A stretch of 64,000 nucleotides of DNA from Peribacillus sp. FSL P2-0133 (GCF_037975445.1 NZ_CP150254.1:2726001-2790000), one strand, 5' to 3'; positions 9,190-18,812 are shown, counted from the first letter of the stretch. Notes: generated by a model from the sequence alone, not told the origin. A program made the numbers and translations.

Positions 9190-9217
9190 GACCACCTTGT
9201 TTCAGGAGGCTTTTTTG
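9190..9217 (+). terminator. Riboswitch expression-platform terminator
   Basis: CCACCT and AGGAGG form a stem with one A-A mismatch, followed by CTTTTTT. The stem begins a few bases after the riboswitch P1 strand, so ligand-dependent competition is plausible. Weaker than the other terminators in the window. Confidence 0.65.
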
Positions 9218-9703
9218 TTATGCTATAGCAAAATGGCAATCTGACATTTCCGTAGGTCTTTTTATTATGCCTATAATTGAAAAGGTTTCTTGGAAGACGG
9301 ATCGCAAAGTAAGCTTTTTGGCTTGCTGGGCGTTAAGTAGACCAATGATTACTTTTTCTCCAACTATATGTTTGCTTCTGCATATCTTTTCTTTTTCTGA
9401 TGCGTCAAAGCTCGTGACGCTGTAAGAATAAGGATTTATTTGAGCAGGGCAGCTGTACTGGGGGAAAGTAAGCATTGGTCTATTTTTTTTGCCTTAACTG
9501 ACGTTTTCCTCTGCCTGAGAAAAGTCAAAGTGTTTAAAAAACGAAAGAGATTATCCAATTTCATTCAAAGATAAGGGATGTAAACGATTGAAACCATGGT
9601 TTTAGTTTTTTAGCAAAAGGTCTTCTAGATTAAGATACTTACCTTTTAAGGAGGTGGATCGGAATAAAAGTTTTTAGTAGCTGTGTGGGAGGAGTGATAC
9701 AAA
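9218..9703. other. Long leader between c-di-AMP riboswitch and kdp genes
   Basis: About 490 bases with no gene I can support. Weak reading frames run through 9222-9425 (+) and 9218-9475 (-) without an RBS. There is a 12-bp palindrome AAACCATGGTTT at 9591-9602. A very strong Shine-Dalgarno (AAGGAGGTGG, 9648-9657) overlaps the 10-bp palindrome CCTTTTAAGG and is followed only by a 7-codon GTG frame. No second promoter is obvious. Confidence 0.5.
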
Positions 9704-9802
9704 ATGGATGTGATAACAATTTTACTAATGGTTACACCGTTTATTCTCTTTTTAGGGTTCATTCATTTTTGTAATAAAGTCATAGCAAATGAGGGTGAGT
9801 AG
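9704..9802 (+). CDS. 32-residue single-span membrane peptide upstream of kdpF
   Basis: ATG GAT GTG opens a 32-codon frame preceded by GGGAGGAG (8-base spacing). The product starts MDVITILLMVTPF and has one hydrophobic span (about residues 3-24), then a polar end (NKVIANEGE). It ends two bases before the GTG/ATG of kdpF, so it is tightly coupled to the pump genes. KdpF itself is a similar one-span peptide that stabilises KdpABC; this could be a second small subunit or a leader peptide. Its reality rests on the RBS, spacing and composition. Confidence 0.65.
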   Translation: MDVITILLMVTPFILFLGFIHFCNKVIANEGE

Positions 9803-9806
9803 CGTG

Positions 9807-9881
9807 ATGTTTTTAATGATCATCGTCGGAGCGGTTACACTGTATTTAATACATGCCTTAATATATCCGGAAAAATACTAA
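9807..9881 (+). CDS. kdpF: Potassium-transporting ATPase subunit KdpF
   Basis: A 24-residue single-span peptide (MFLMIIVGAVTLYLIHAL then YPEKY). The hydrophobic span followed by a Pro-Glu-Lys-aromatic end is the KdpF signature (E. coli KdpF ends in a closely similar PEKF). The RBS GAGGGTGAG lies in the end of the preceding peptide gene; a GTG one codon earlier is an alternative start. KdpF binds KdpA and stabilises the KdpFABC complex in the membrane. kdpA follows after 24 bases. Confidence 0.85.
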   Translation: MFLMIIVGAVTLYLIHALIYPEKY

Positions 9882-9905
9882 TGGTTACTATCGGAGGAAT
9901 TGCAA

Positions 9906-11579
9906 ATGGATTTTTTACAAATCGTTGTGGTATTGGCAATTGCGGTAATATTAGCCGTGCCATTGGCTAAGTATTTAACGAGTGTTTATTCTCTTGAAAT
10001 AACGAAACAAGATCGCATTTTTGGAAGTATGGAACGTTATATCTATAAACTGTCCGGAATTAAGACGCATGATATGACTTGGCAGCAGTACGCCAAGGCC
10101 CTGTTATTGAGTAATTTAGTGATGTTCTTTATCTCTTATATGATCCTTCGTTTCCAAGGGGAGTTACCAGGCAACCCCAGTGATGTAGACGGCATGGAGC
10201 CATTGCTGGCATTCAATACCGCTGCAAGTTTCCTTACGAATACCAATTTACAGCATTATAGCGGGGAATCGGGCCTGTCATATTTATCTCAAATGGCAGT
10301 AATCATATTCCTGATGTTCACGACCCCCGCTACAGGCCTTTCAATGTGTATGGCTTTCTTTAGAGGGTTAACTGGTCAGAGGAATCTAGGAAACTTCTAT
10401 GTGGATTTAATCCGTACGATTACCCGAGTGCTGCTTCCCTTATCGATTTTGATTGGTTTAATCCTTGTGTCCCAAGGGGTTCCGCAAACATTTAGCCCTA
10501 CTGCAATTGCGACAACATTAGAAGGAGCAACCCAAAATATAGCAAGGGGACCTGTAGCGGCACTGGAATCGATTAAGCACATAGGTACAAACGGAGGAGG
10601 GTTCTTTGGGGTTAACTCAGCCCATCCATTTGAAAATCCTAATGGTTTCACTAATGTATTAGAAATAATATCCATGTTCCTTATACCTGCTGCCCTTCCG
10701 TTGACGTTTGGATATATGGCGAGAAATAAGAAGCAAGGCTGGATCTTATTTTCAGCGATGGGACTCATGCTACTTCTCTTCTTGGGCATGACTTATTTTA
10801 ATGAAAAAAATGGTAATCCATCTTTAGAGCAAATAGGCCTTTCACAAGAGAATGGGAGTATGGAAGGGAAGGAGGTTCGTTTCGGGGTAGCTCAGAGTGC
10901 ATTATTCACTAGCATCACTACAGCGGCCACTACAGGGTCGGTAAATAATATGCATGATACCCTAACGCCTCTGGGAAGTATAGCTCCACTGGCAATGATG
11001 ATGGTGAATTGTGTATTTGGCGGAGAAGGTGTGGGGACAATCAACATTCTCATGTATTCAATAATGGCTGTATTTCTTGCCGGCCTTATGGTGGGACGTA
11101 CACCTGAGTTTTTGGGTAAGAAGATTGAAGGGCAGGAGATGAAATTAATAGCTATAGCCATTCTACTCCACCCATTGATCATATTAGTTCCATCCGCCAT
11201 CGCTTTAGCGACACAAATGGGATCAGCAGCTATTTCAAATCCTGGCTTTCATGGTATTTCTCAAGTAGTTTATGAGTTTACCTCTTCTGCTGCCAATAAT
11301 GGTTCCGGTTTTGAAGGCTTAGGTGACAATACACCTTTTTGGAATATTTCCACCGGTTTAGTCATGTTGTTCGGCCGTTACTTTTCCATGTTCGCAATGA
11401 TTGCGGTCGCAGGATCATTACTGGTAAAGAAACGTGTTCCTGAGACAATGGGAACATTCAAAACGGATAATGGTACCTTCCTTGTCATTCTGTTAGCAAC
11501 GGTTTTAATTATAGGAGCTTTGACCTTCTTTCCCATAATGGCACTTGGACCAATTGCTGAATGGCTTTCGATTAGATAA
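9906..11579 (+). CDS. kdpA: Potassium-transporting ATPase K+-binding subunit KdpA
   Basis: A 557-residue channel-like subunit with about ten membrane segments. Family motifs include FNTAASFLTNTNLQHYSGE, GTNGGGFFGVNSAHPFENP, the TTAATTGSVNNMHD loop and ANNGSGFEG; these contain the four selectivity-filter segments of the SKT superfamily. ATG at 9906 sits nine bases after CGGAGG; the in-frame TTG at 9900 is too close to that site. KdpA selects K+ and passes it to the KdpB site across the Kdp complex. Second structural gene of kdpFABC, controlled by the upstream c-di-AMP riboswitch if transcription starts there. Confidence 0.97.
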   Translation: MDFLQIVVVLAIAVILAVPLAKYLTSVYSLEITKQDRIFGSMERYIYKLSGIKTHDMTWQQYAKALLLSNLVMFFISYMILRFQGELPGNPSDVDGMEPLLAFNTAASFLTNTNLQHYSGESGLSYLSQMAVIIFLMFTTPATGLSMCMAFFRGLTGQRNLGNFYVDLIRTITRVLLPLSILIGLILVSQGVPQTFSPTAIATTLEGATQNIARGPVAALESIKHIGTNGGGFFGVNSAHPFENPNGFTNVLEIISMFLIPAALPLTFGYMARNKKQGWILFSAMGLMLLLFLGMTYFNEKNGNPSLEQIGLSQENGSMEGKEVRFGVAQSALFTSITTAATTGSVNNMHDTLTPLGSIAPLAMMMVNCVFGGEGVGTINILMYSIMAVFLAGLMVGRTPEFLGKKIEGQEMKLIAIAILLHPLIILVPSAIALATQMGSAAISNPGFHGISQVVYEFTSSAANNGSGFEGLGDNTPFWNISTGLVMLFGRYFSMFAMIAVAGSLLVKKRVPETMGTFKTDNGTFLVILLATVLIIGALTFFPIMALGPIAEWLSIR

Positions 11580-11601
11580 ATGTTGAAAAGGAGCATTCCA
11601 A

Positions 11602-13641
11602 ATGAGTACAGAGCGAATTGCAAATTTAAATAAGAGCATTGTTTATGAGGCAGGTAAAGATGCACTCAAGAAATTGAATCCAAAAGTCATGGCTCGCAAT
11701 CCAGTCATGTTTGTTGTTGAAGTGGGATTTGTCATTACCTTAATTCTGTCTATATTCCCTGAAATTTTTGGTGGAATAGCTGACAGGGGGTATAACGTTG
11801 CAGTAACCATCATTTTATTTGTAACGATCATTTTCGCTAATTTTGCGGAAGCTCTTGCTGAGGGACGCGGAAAAGCACAAGCTAATAGCCTGAAAAAGAC
11901 AAAGCAGGATACAAAAGCAAGGTTAATCCAGAAAGATGGTTCCATAAAAATAGTCGATGCCTTGCATTTACGTAAAGGCGATATTGTTTTAGTGGAGGCA
12001 AACGATTTAATACCAACCGATGGAGAAATCATCGAAGGAGTGGCTGCCATAGATGAATCAGCGATCACGGGTGAATCAGCTTCCGTAATAAAAGAACCTG
12101 GTGGAGATTTCAGTTCAGTAACAGGCGGAACAAAAGTTATTAGTGATTATATCAAAGTTAAAGTCAGTGCAGATCCTGGTGAATCATTCCTTGATCGGAT
12201 GATTAATTTGGTGGAAGGAGCTAAAAGGCAAAAAACACCGAATGAAATCGCACTGGGTACACTTCTGGTCAGCTTGACCATTATCTTTTTGCTTGTATGT
12301 ACGACGCTTGTGCCAATTGCATCATATATACACGTTACCTTACCCATCGCTACACTTGTAGCTTTACTGGTTTGCTTGATCCCCACAACGATAGGCGGTT
12401 TGCTCTCAGCTATAGGAATAGCGGGGATGGATAGGGTGACACAATTCAATGTTATTGCGAAGTCTGGAAAATCTGTGGAAGCCGCTGGTGATATCAATAC
12501 AATCATCCTTGATAAAACAGGAACGATAACACATGGAAACCGCATGGCCTCTGACTTAATACCGGCTAGCGGTATTAGTCAGGAGGAGCTTACCCAATAT
12601 GCCGTATACGCATCTTTACATGATGATACCCCTGAGGGCCGTTCCGTTGTGGAATTCGCCAAAAAAATCGGGTTGCCTGAAAATACGCTGAATAAAACCG
12701 GTTCGGTAGGAATTGAATTTACAGCTGAAACCAGAATGAGCGGAACTGATTTTTCTGATGGGAAAAGGATCCGAAAAGGTGCGGTTGATACGATCATGAA
12801 ATATATAGAGCATCAAGGGGGAGAAGTGCCAGCCGGTTTAAAAGATACTTGTGATGAAGTGGCCAAAAAAGGCGGTACCCCACTGGTTGTCACAGAGGGA
12901 AACCGTATACTTGGCACAATCTACTTGAAAGATACAGTGAAACCAGGCATGAAGGAACGATTTGATGAGTTAAGGAAAATGGGGATTAAAAGCATAATGT
13001 GCACGGGGGATAACCCTTTAACTGCTGCAACTATTGCCAAAGAAGCAGGTGTCGATGATTTTATCGCAGAAGCTAAGCCGGAGGATAAAATCTCCGTCAT
13101 CAAGCGGGAACAAGCGGAGGGCAAGCTTGTTGCTATGACTGGAGATGGCACAAACGATGCCCCTGCATTGGCACAAGCAGATGTAGGGTTGGCGATGAAT
13201 ACAGGAACAAACGCGGCGAAGGAAGCCGCTAATATGGTGGATTTAGATTCAAATCCCACAAAAATCATTGAAGTAGTATCCATTGGGAAACAGTTGCTCA
13301 TGACCCGGGGGGCATTGACAACCTTTAGCATCGCGAATGATGTAGCTAAATATTTTGCGATAATCCCAGCCATGTTCATGTTGGCGATACCTCAAATGAA
13401 AGCCCTGAACATTATGGGTTTAGCAACACCACAAAGTGCCATATTATCAGCTTTAATATTTAACGCCATTATCATTCCATTGCTAATACCGTTGGCAATG
13501 AAAGGGGTTAAATATGTTCCTATGAGCGCTACAAGATTGTTGAAGAGGAATTTGGCCCTTTATGGAGTGGGGGGAGTGTTAGTTCCCTTCATTGGAATTA
13601 AAGTGATTGATTTACTTCTTGTCGTGTTAAGAGTGGTGTAA
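11602..13641 (+). CDS. kdpB: Potassium-transporting P-type ATPase subunit KdpB
   Basis: A 679-residue P-type ATPase. It has the actuator motif TGES (Ser159, equivalent to the regulatory phospho-serine of E. coli KdpB), the phosphorylation motif DKTGT with D304, and the hinge motif [11 protein letters not shown]. Membrane segments flank these as in type IA ATPases. The RBS AAAAGGAG precedes ATG by ten bases. It hydrolyses ATP to drive high-affinity K+ uptake with KdpA, KdpC and KdpF. Full length; no odd residues seen in the core motifs. Confidence 0.97.
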   Translation: MSTERIANLNKSIVYEAGKDALKKLNPKVMARNPVMFVVEVGFVITLILSIFPEIFGGIADRGYNVAVTIILFVTIIFANFAEALAEGRGKAQANSLKKTKQDTKARLIQKDGSIKIVDALHLRKGDIVLVEANDLIPTDGEIIEGVAAIDESAITGESASVIKEPGGDFSSVTGGTKVISDYIKVKVSADPGESFLDRMINLVEGAKRQKTPNEIALGTLLVSLTIIFLLVCTTLVPIASYIHVTLPIATLVALLVCLIPTTIGGLLSAIGIAGMDRVTQFNVIAKSGKSVEAAGDINTIILDKTGTITHGNRMASDLIPASGISQEELTQYAVYASLHDDTPEGRSVVEFAKKIGLPENTLNKTGSVGIEFTAETRMSGTDFSDGKRIRKGAVDTIMKYIEHQGGEVPAGLKDTCDEVAKKGGTPLVVTEGNRILGTIYLKDTVKPGMKERFDELRKMGIKSIMCTGDNPLTAATIAKEAGVDDFIAEAKPEDKISVIKREQAEGKLVAMTGDGTNDAPALAQADVGLAMNTGTNAAKEAANMVDLDSNPTKIIEVVSIGKQLLMTRGALTTFSIANDVAKYFAIIPAMFMLAIPQMKALNIMGLATPQSAILSALIFNAIIIPLLIPLAMKGVKYVPMSATRLLKRNLALYGVGGVLVPFIGIKVIDLLLVVLRVV

Positions 13642-13666
13642 AAATATAAATTAAGGGTGGAATTCC

Positions 13667-14224
13667 ATGTTAAAAAACTTACGTTTGGTTATTGTGCTTC
13701 TTCTCATATGTGGAGTGGCCTATCCGGTGCTGATGACAGGCCTGGCACAGTTGACGATGTCCGCAAAAGCAGAGGGCAGTTTAATTAAGAATGAATCGGG
13801 AGAAATAATCGGTTCCGAAATGATCGGCCAATCGTTTAAAGATTCTCGGTACTTTCAAGGTCGTGTTTCATCTATTGAATATGATGCAGCTAATTCAGGT
13901 ACGTTAAACTATTCTCCTTCAAATGAGGAGCTCTTTGATCGGACAAAAAAGGATATTTCAAAATTTTTAGAAGAAAACCCTACTGTCGATAAAGCAGACA
14001 TACCATCTGATTTAATGACAAATTCGGGGTCAGGGCTTGACCCCAACATTTCTCCTGATGGCGCGAAGGTTCAGGTTTCCCGTATTGCTCATGAAAGGGG
14101 ATTATCTGAAAAAAAGGTATATCTTCTTGTGGAAAAACATACGAGCAGCCGATCGCTTGGAATTTTTGGTGAACCGCGAATTAATGTTTTGGAGTTGAAT
14201 ATGGCATTGGACAAATTGAAATAA
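13667..14224 (+). CDS. kdpC: Potassium-transporting ATPase subunit KdpC
   Basis: A 185-residue protein with one N-terminal membrane span (about residues 5-30, with the VAYPVLMTGLAQL motif) and a soluble outer domain. Family motifs seen: IGQSF, YFQGRVSS, SGLDPNISPDGAKVQVSRIA and a C-terminal PRINVLELN. KdpC acts as a chaperone-like subunit in the Kdp complex and aids K+ loading. It lies 25 bases after kdpB with RBS AAGGGTGG. Confidence 0.95.
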   Translation: MLKNLRLVIVLLLICGVAYPVLMTGLAQLTMSAKAEGSLIKNESGEIIGSEMIGQSFKDSRYFQGRVSSIEYDAANSGTLNYSPSNEELFDRTKKDISKFLEENPTVDKADIPSDLMTNSGSGLDPNISPDGAKVQVSRIAHERGLSEKKVYLLVEKHTSSRSLGIFGEPRINVLELNMALDKLK

Positions 14225-14287
14225 TGAAGATTTGGAGAGTTTAGTAGACTCAACTTTTGATATAGAACAATAATTGGAGGTGGTTAT

Positions 14288-16603
14288 ATGTCGGAACAGT
14301 TTCGAAGGAAAACACCAAATGAAATTAAAGAGTCGATTTCCAATATCAAAAGGGGACGGCTGAAAATCATACTTGGAGCTGTAACCGGTTCAGGCAAGAC
14401 TTATCAATTGCTTCTTGAAGGAAATGAAATGAAGAAACGTGGGATTGATGTAGTTGTCGGGGTCGTCAATAAGTCCTGCAGTCCTGAGACACTTAAGCAA
14501 TTAGGCAGTCTAGAACTTATCCCGATTATAGAATGGGAGCGAAATGGACACGTAGAACAGGATCTTGATTTAGATAAGATTTACAAACGGAATCCGGAGG
14601 TTGTTTTAGTTGATCGATTGGCTCATGAAAATCATATAAATTCAAAAAACGCCACCCGATTGGAAGACGTTATGGAATTAATTAAGAATGAAATCAGTGT
14701 CATTACGACGATAAATATTTATGAGTTGAAAGGAGTGAAGAAAGTCGCAGAGCAATTGCTGAATCTGCCGCTTCACGTAGAGGTTACGCTTCCAGAAGAT
14801 ACTTTGACAAAGGCTGATGAAGTACGTTTATTGGACGTCACTCCAGAAGCCATTTTAAAACGTCTGCAAAATGGGGAAATCGGTAAAAAAAACGAAGGGA
14901 CGTTACAATTTTACAACAACGGAAATCTTGCCACCCTTAGGGAATTGTCACTTCGGTTTTTAGCGGAAGAAGTGGAAGATGACCTAACTGAACACAGGGA
15001 ACTAGAAGGGTTAATGGGACCTTCAGGTGCCACGGAACGAATATTGGTCTGTGTACAATATCATTGGAATGGCTCCATATTAATAAGAAGAGGAGAGCAA
15101 ATTGCCAAACGGTTGGGAGGAGAGCTTATAATCGCCAGCTTTATCCCACTATCCAAAAAACTATCAGAAGAGGAAGAAACCTTTAAAAGCTCCATGCAAA
15201 AACTGATCAATAAATTAAATGGGAGTTTTATCGAGATTACAATGAATGGTGACGAAATAGCAGAAGAAATAGTTGGATTCTCCATGAGTCATCATATAAC
15301 TCGAATTATCCTGGGCCAATCCAAAAAGTCACCGTGGGAGGAGATGATCAACGGTTCCATTATCAATAAAATATTGAGAAAATCGAAGAACATTGATGTA
15401 TTTATTGTAGCAGAAAGGGTTAAAGCATTTGGTGAGAGAATCATCCCTGCAATAAAGACGGAAAAAAGTAGTGGAAATCCATATCACAGACTCACACCTG
15501 ATGAATTGCATGAAAAAGTCGAAGGGGTGAAAAGAGGGACATTTAAGATTTATCTCGGAGCTGCTCCAGGTGTTGGAAAAACCTATACAATGCTTAGGGA
15601 AGCGAATCAATTGAAGGAAAATGAAATAGATGTAGTGATTGGATTATTGGAGACACACGGGCGAAAAGAGACAGCTGCCCAAGTGGGAAATTTAGAAATC
15701 TTGCCGAAAAAACTCATTCCATATAAAAACGTAATGTTGGAGGAAATGGATCTAGATGCGATTATCATTCGGAATCCTGAAGTGGTCTTAATAGATGAAT
15801 TAGCACATACGAACGTACCGGGAAGCAAGAATCAAAAAAGATATCAAGATGCAATGAACATTTTGGAAGCCGGAATTTCGGTTATTTCCACGATGAATAT
15901 TCAACATATAGAAAGCTTGAAAGATAGTGTGAAGCAAATTACTGGTGTTTTCGTAAGAGAAACAGTACCTGACAGCATTCTCCACTTATCAGATGAACTT
16001 GAGATGATCGATATCTCACCAAATGCTCTCAGAAAAAGGATGGAGGAAGGTAATATTTATGCCATGGATAAAGTCGAACAGTCCCTTAGCCATTTCTTCA
16101 AGACACAGAACCTTATAGCTTTGAGAGAACTTGCGCTCCGAGAATTGGCGGATGATGTGGATGACAGATTAGAATCCATGAAACGGAAGGAAGGAGTAAG
16201 AGGTCCTTGGAGAAAAGATGAAGTGATTTTTGTCTGTGTCGATCTTAGAGCGAATTCTGAGCGTTTAATTAGAAGGGGGTTTCGTATAGCCTATCGACTT
16301 AAAGCGAATTGGTATGTTATTTTCGTCAAACATCAAAATGAACTGCGAACTGATGAAAAATTGATACTTGATAAACTGCTAAGCCTTACACATCGCTTAG
16401 GAGGCGTTTTTAAATTATATACAACGAGGGATAGGCAATCTGTGGTCAAGGAGATCAAGAAACAATTACTCACTAAAAAAGCAACACAAGTCATTTTAGG
16501 GCAATCAGCAAGAACGAGATGGCAAGAAATTATGGGTGGATCCATTGTTGCTCGTCTTCTAAGAGAAGCTAGACATCTTGATGTTTTGATCGTAGCTGAT
16601 TAA
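14288..16603 (+). CDS. KdpD-like tandem sensor protein: two KdpD-N plus USP units, no histidine kinase
   Basis: A 771-residue protein carrying the KdpD sensor unit twice. Unit 1 (about 1-390) has a Walker A GAVTGSGKT at 30-38, a KdpD-N fold and a universal-stress-protein (USP) domain ending in NIDVFIVAE. Unit 2 (about 395-771) repeats this with Walker A GAAPGVGKT at 424-432, the classical DELAHTNVPGS at 503-513, STMNIQHIES, and a USP domain ending HLDVLIVAD. Unit 1 has drifted: DELAHTN reads DRLAHEN, THGRKET reads KSCSPET and MNIQHIES reads INIYELKG. There are no membrane segments, no H-box and no ATPase domain, and no kdpE follows. Kinase-less short KdpD proteins of one unit occur in the Bacillus cereus group; two fused units are unusual. 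It lies 63 bases after kdpC with RBS TTGGAGGTGG. Probably a K+ or nucleotide sensor acting on the Kdp pump or another regulator. Confidence 0.85.
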   Translation: MSEQFRRKTPNEIKESISNIKRGRLKIILGAVTGSGKTYQLLLEGNEMKKRGIDVVVGVVNKSCSPETLKQLGSLELIPIIEWERNGHVEQDLDLDKIYKRNPEVVLVDRLAHENHINSKNATRLEDVMELIKNEISVITTINIYELKGVKKVAEQLLNLPLHVEVTLPEDTLTKADEVRLLDVTPEAILKRLQNGEIGKKNEGTLQFYNNGNLATLRELSLRFLAEEVEDDLTEHRELEGLMGPSGATERILVCVQYHWNGSILIRRGEQIAKRLGGELIIASFIPLSKKLSEEEETFKSSMQKLINKLNGSFIEITMNGDEIAEEIVGFSMSHHITRIILGQSKKSPWEEMINGSIINKILRKSKNIDVFIVAERVKAFGERIIPAIKTEKSSGNPYHRLTPDELHEKVEGVKRGTFKIYLGAAPGVGKTYTMLREANQLKENEIDVVIGLLETHGRKETAAQVGNLEILPKKLIPYKNVMLEEMDLDAIIIRNPEVVLIDELAHTNVPGSKNQKRYQDAMNILEAGISVISTMNIQHIESLKDSVKQITGVFVRETVPDSILHLSDELEMIDISPNALRKRMEEGNIYAMDKVEQSLSHFFKTQNLIALRELALRELADDVDDRLESMKRKEGVRGPWRKDEVIFVCVDLRANSERLIRRGFRIAYRLKANWYVIFVKHQNELRTDEKLILDKLLSLTHRLGGVFKLYTTRDRQSVVKEIKKQLLTKKATQVILGQSARTRWQEIMGGSIVARLLREARHLDVLIVAD

Positions 16604-16691
16604 TTCTTATATCAGGGCAGTAATTTTTTAAGAAGTGGCGATCGTGAATTTCCAGATTTCATTTTACCTGCTGTTGGAAGGGAAAATATGG

Positions 16692-16697
16692 TATAAT
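16692..16697 (+). promoter_or_regulatory. Candidate -10 box upstream of S9 peptidase
   Basis: A perfect TATAAT lies 48 bases before the peptidase ATG, but no good -35 hexamer sits at 16-18 bases. No terminator is visible between the KdpD-like gene and this point, so read-through is also possible. Confidence 0.35.
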
Positions 16698-16744
16698 TAA
16701 TTACGGATTTTTCTTTATATTATAAATGTAAGGGGTTGCCAAAA

Positions 16745-18544
16745 ATGATCACTTTTCCTAAACCTGATGTTGAGCAATTTTTACGAACCTTTTCCATTGC
16801 TGATTTTGCTGTAAGTCCAGATGAAAAACATCTGGTTTTCAGTACCAATTTGAGCGGCAAGTATAATTTATGGGGAATGGATTTGCCAAACTCTTTTCCA
16901 TATCCGCTTACATCCATTGATCAGAGCTGCCAAGAGCTGATATATGATAAGAAGAGCCGGTTTATAATTGCTGGTTTCGATCAAGACGGCAATGAAAATA
17001 CCCAGTTTTACGGGGTTCCTTTGAATGGCGGGACAATGAAGGAAATCGTCCATCATGAAAATACACGTAATTTCATGCCAAAATTATCGAATGACAGTAA
17101 AAAGCTCTATTACACGACATCCAGAGGAAATCCTTCCTTTCTGAATTCCTATTGTTTAGATTTAGAATCAGGACAGGAGAGGCTGGTACTGGAGGGGAAA
17201 GGCGCAGCGACCTATTTATTTGGCTTCAGCCCAGATGAAGAAACCTTACTTTACTATAAACACTTTGCTAATACATATACCCTTCTCTATGCAAAAAAAG
17301 GGAACGAAGATATCCTGCTCACTCCGCCCTCTGAGAAACAACACACAGTGAATGATGGTGTTTTTGTTTCGGATTCGATGATATATTTATTGACTGATTA
17401 TGATTCGGACTTTACCTATTTGGCTTCATACAATCTTGAAACAAACAAATTCAGTAAAGTTAAAGAATTGGAGAATGAGAGTTTTACTGCCATTAAATAT
17501 AGTAAAGAGAACCAACTATTATATATAACCAGTCAAAAGGGTGTAGAGGATCAATTATATGAATTCAATCTGCAAAATGAAGGCTGGAGAAATATTCCCG
17601 TCCCGTGCAGCGTCATTAATAAACTTGAGGTTGCTTCATCTGGCACGCTTTACTTATTTGGCATGAGCGCAACAAAGCCTCATAATATCTATAAAAAAAC
17701 AGGTGATGAGTGGGTATTATTAACTAAATATACTGTTCCTGGCGTCGATTCCAATGAATTGGTTGAACCGGACATCATTAAATACCCTTCCTTTGATGGC
17801 CTGGAGATCGAATCGTTATTTTTTAGGGCAAAAAGGGAAAACGACAATGGTGAAGTCATTTTTTGGCCACATGGAGGTCCTCAAGCGGCAGAACGGAAGT
17901 CCTTTAGGGCATCATTTCAATTTTTCCTAAATCACGGTTACAGTATTTTTGCGCCAAACTTCCGCGGTTCTACTGGATATGGTTTGGAATTCACGAAAAT
18001 GGTTGAGGGAGATTGGGGAAATGGACCAAGACTTGATAATGTAGCCGGCCTTGATTGGCTCATTAACCAAGGGCATGCACAAAAAGGTAACATTCTATTG
18101 ATGGGGGGAAGCTTCGGAGGGTATATGGCACTTCTGCTACACGGTCGTCATGCGGATTATTTTAAAGCGGTTGTCGATATTTTCGGACCATCCAACCTCT
18201 TCTCATTTATCAATTCCGTTCCAGAAGACTGGAAGCCAGTCATGGATCAGTGGGTAGGAAATCCGGAAAAAGATAAAGAAAAACTAATCGAGTTTTCGCC
18301 TATCACCTATTTAGAATCCATGATAAAGCCAATGCTTGTCATTCAAGGAGCAAACGATCCCCGTGTCGTCAAAGCAGAATCAGATCAAATCGTTCGAGCG
18401 TTGAAGGATAAAGGAAGAGATGTCGATTATATGCTTCTGGAAGATGAAGGACATGGATTTTCCAAAAAAGAAAATGAAATTGCCGTCTATCAAAAAATAC
18501 TCACATTCTTAAAGCGATTCACAGCAATAACAGAGAAGGTATAA
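16745..18544 (+). CDS. S9 family serine peptidase (prolyl oligopeptidase/acylaminoacyl peptidase type)
   Basis: A 599-residue cytoplasmic peptidase. The N-terminal two thirds is a beta-propeller of TolB/WD-like blades (AVSPDEKHLVFSTN, FSPDEETLLYYKH and similar repeats); the rest is an alpha/beta-hydrolase domain. The catalytic triad is readable: Ser456 in GGSFGGYMA, Asp538 in QGANDPRV and His570 in DEGHGF. ATG at 16745 sits nine bases after AAGGGG; the TTG at 16736 abuts that site and is unlikely. No signal peptide. Such enzymes degrade short peptides. It stands alone, closed by a terminator. Confidence 0.92.
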   Translation: MITFPKPDVEQFLRTFSIADFAVSPDEKHLVFSTNLSGKYNLWGMDLPNSFPYPLTSIDQSCQELIYDKKSRFIIAGFDQDGNENTQFYGVPLNGGTMKEIVHHENTRNFMPKLSNDSKKLYYTTSRGNPSFLNSYCLDLESGQERLVLEGKGAATYLFGFSPDEETLLYYKHFANTYTLLYAKKGNEDILLTPPSEKQHTVNDGVFVSDSMIYLLTDYDSDFTYLASYNLETNKFSKVKELENESFTAIKYSKENQLLYITSQKGVEDQLYEFNLQNEGWRNIPVPCSVINKLEVASSGTLYLFGMSATKPHNIYKKTGDEWVLLTKYTVPGVDSNELVEPDIIKYPSFDGLEIESLFFRAKRENDNGEVIFWPHGGPQAAERKSFRASFQFFLNHGYSIFAPNFRGSTGYGLEFTKMVEGDWGNGPRLDNVAGLDWLINQGHAQKGNILLMGGSFGGYMALLLHGRHADYFKAVVDIFGPSNLFSFINSVPEDWKPVMDQWVGNPEKDKEKLIEFSPITYLESMIKPMLVIQGANDPRVVKAESDQIVRALKDKGRDVDYMLLEDEGHGFSKKENEIAVYQKILTFLKRFTAITEKV

Positions 18545-18581
18545 TCTGCATCTAAAAATTCGTTTAATTTCATTTAATTGG

Positions 18582-18625
18582 AAACCCTGCCACTCACATT
18601 CAAAGGGATGAAGCAGGGTTTTATG
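18582..18625 (+). terminator. Rho-independent terminator
   Basis: AAACCCTGC pairs with GCAGGGTTTT over a 22-base loop, ending in a short T-tract. The loop is long but the stem is GC-rich. Confidence 0.7.
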
Positions 18626-18743
18626 TTTGAAAACTGGATGTTATTTTAGGTTCGGCGGTTTGGGGAGTTAATAAATAGCTTCCCAGTTTGGCGTGTTTTA
18701 AAAAAACCTGACAATTAAAACTCAGAATTCCCTGAATAAACTC

Positions 18744-18773
18744 TGGTCATCTAGTCATAAAGTGCTATATAAT
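18744..18773 (+). promoter_or_regulatory. Candidate sigma-A promoter for the GGDEF gene
   Basis: TGGTCA (18744-18749), an 18-base spacer and a perfect TATAAT (18768-18773), 40 bases before the chosen TTG start. Confidence 0.45.
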
Positions 18774-18812
18774 ATACGGAAAAATATTTTTTGTTAAACG
18801 GAGTTGATCGCA

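Noticed and set aside
9218..9475. 85-codon minus-strand frame and a plus-strand counterpart in the kdp leader
   Set aside because: Neither has an RBS or recognisable domain. They overlap on opposite strands in a leader region and are probably chance frames.
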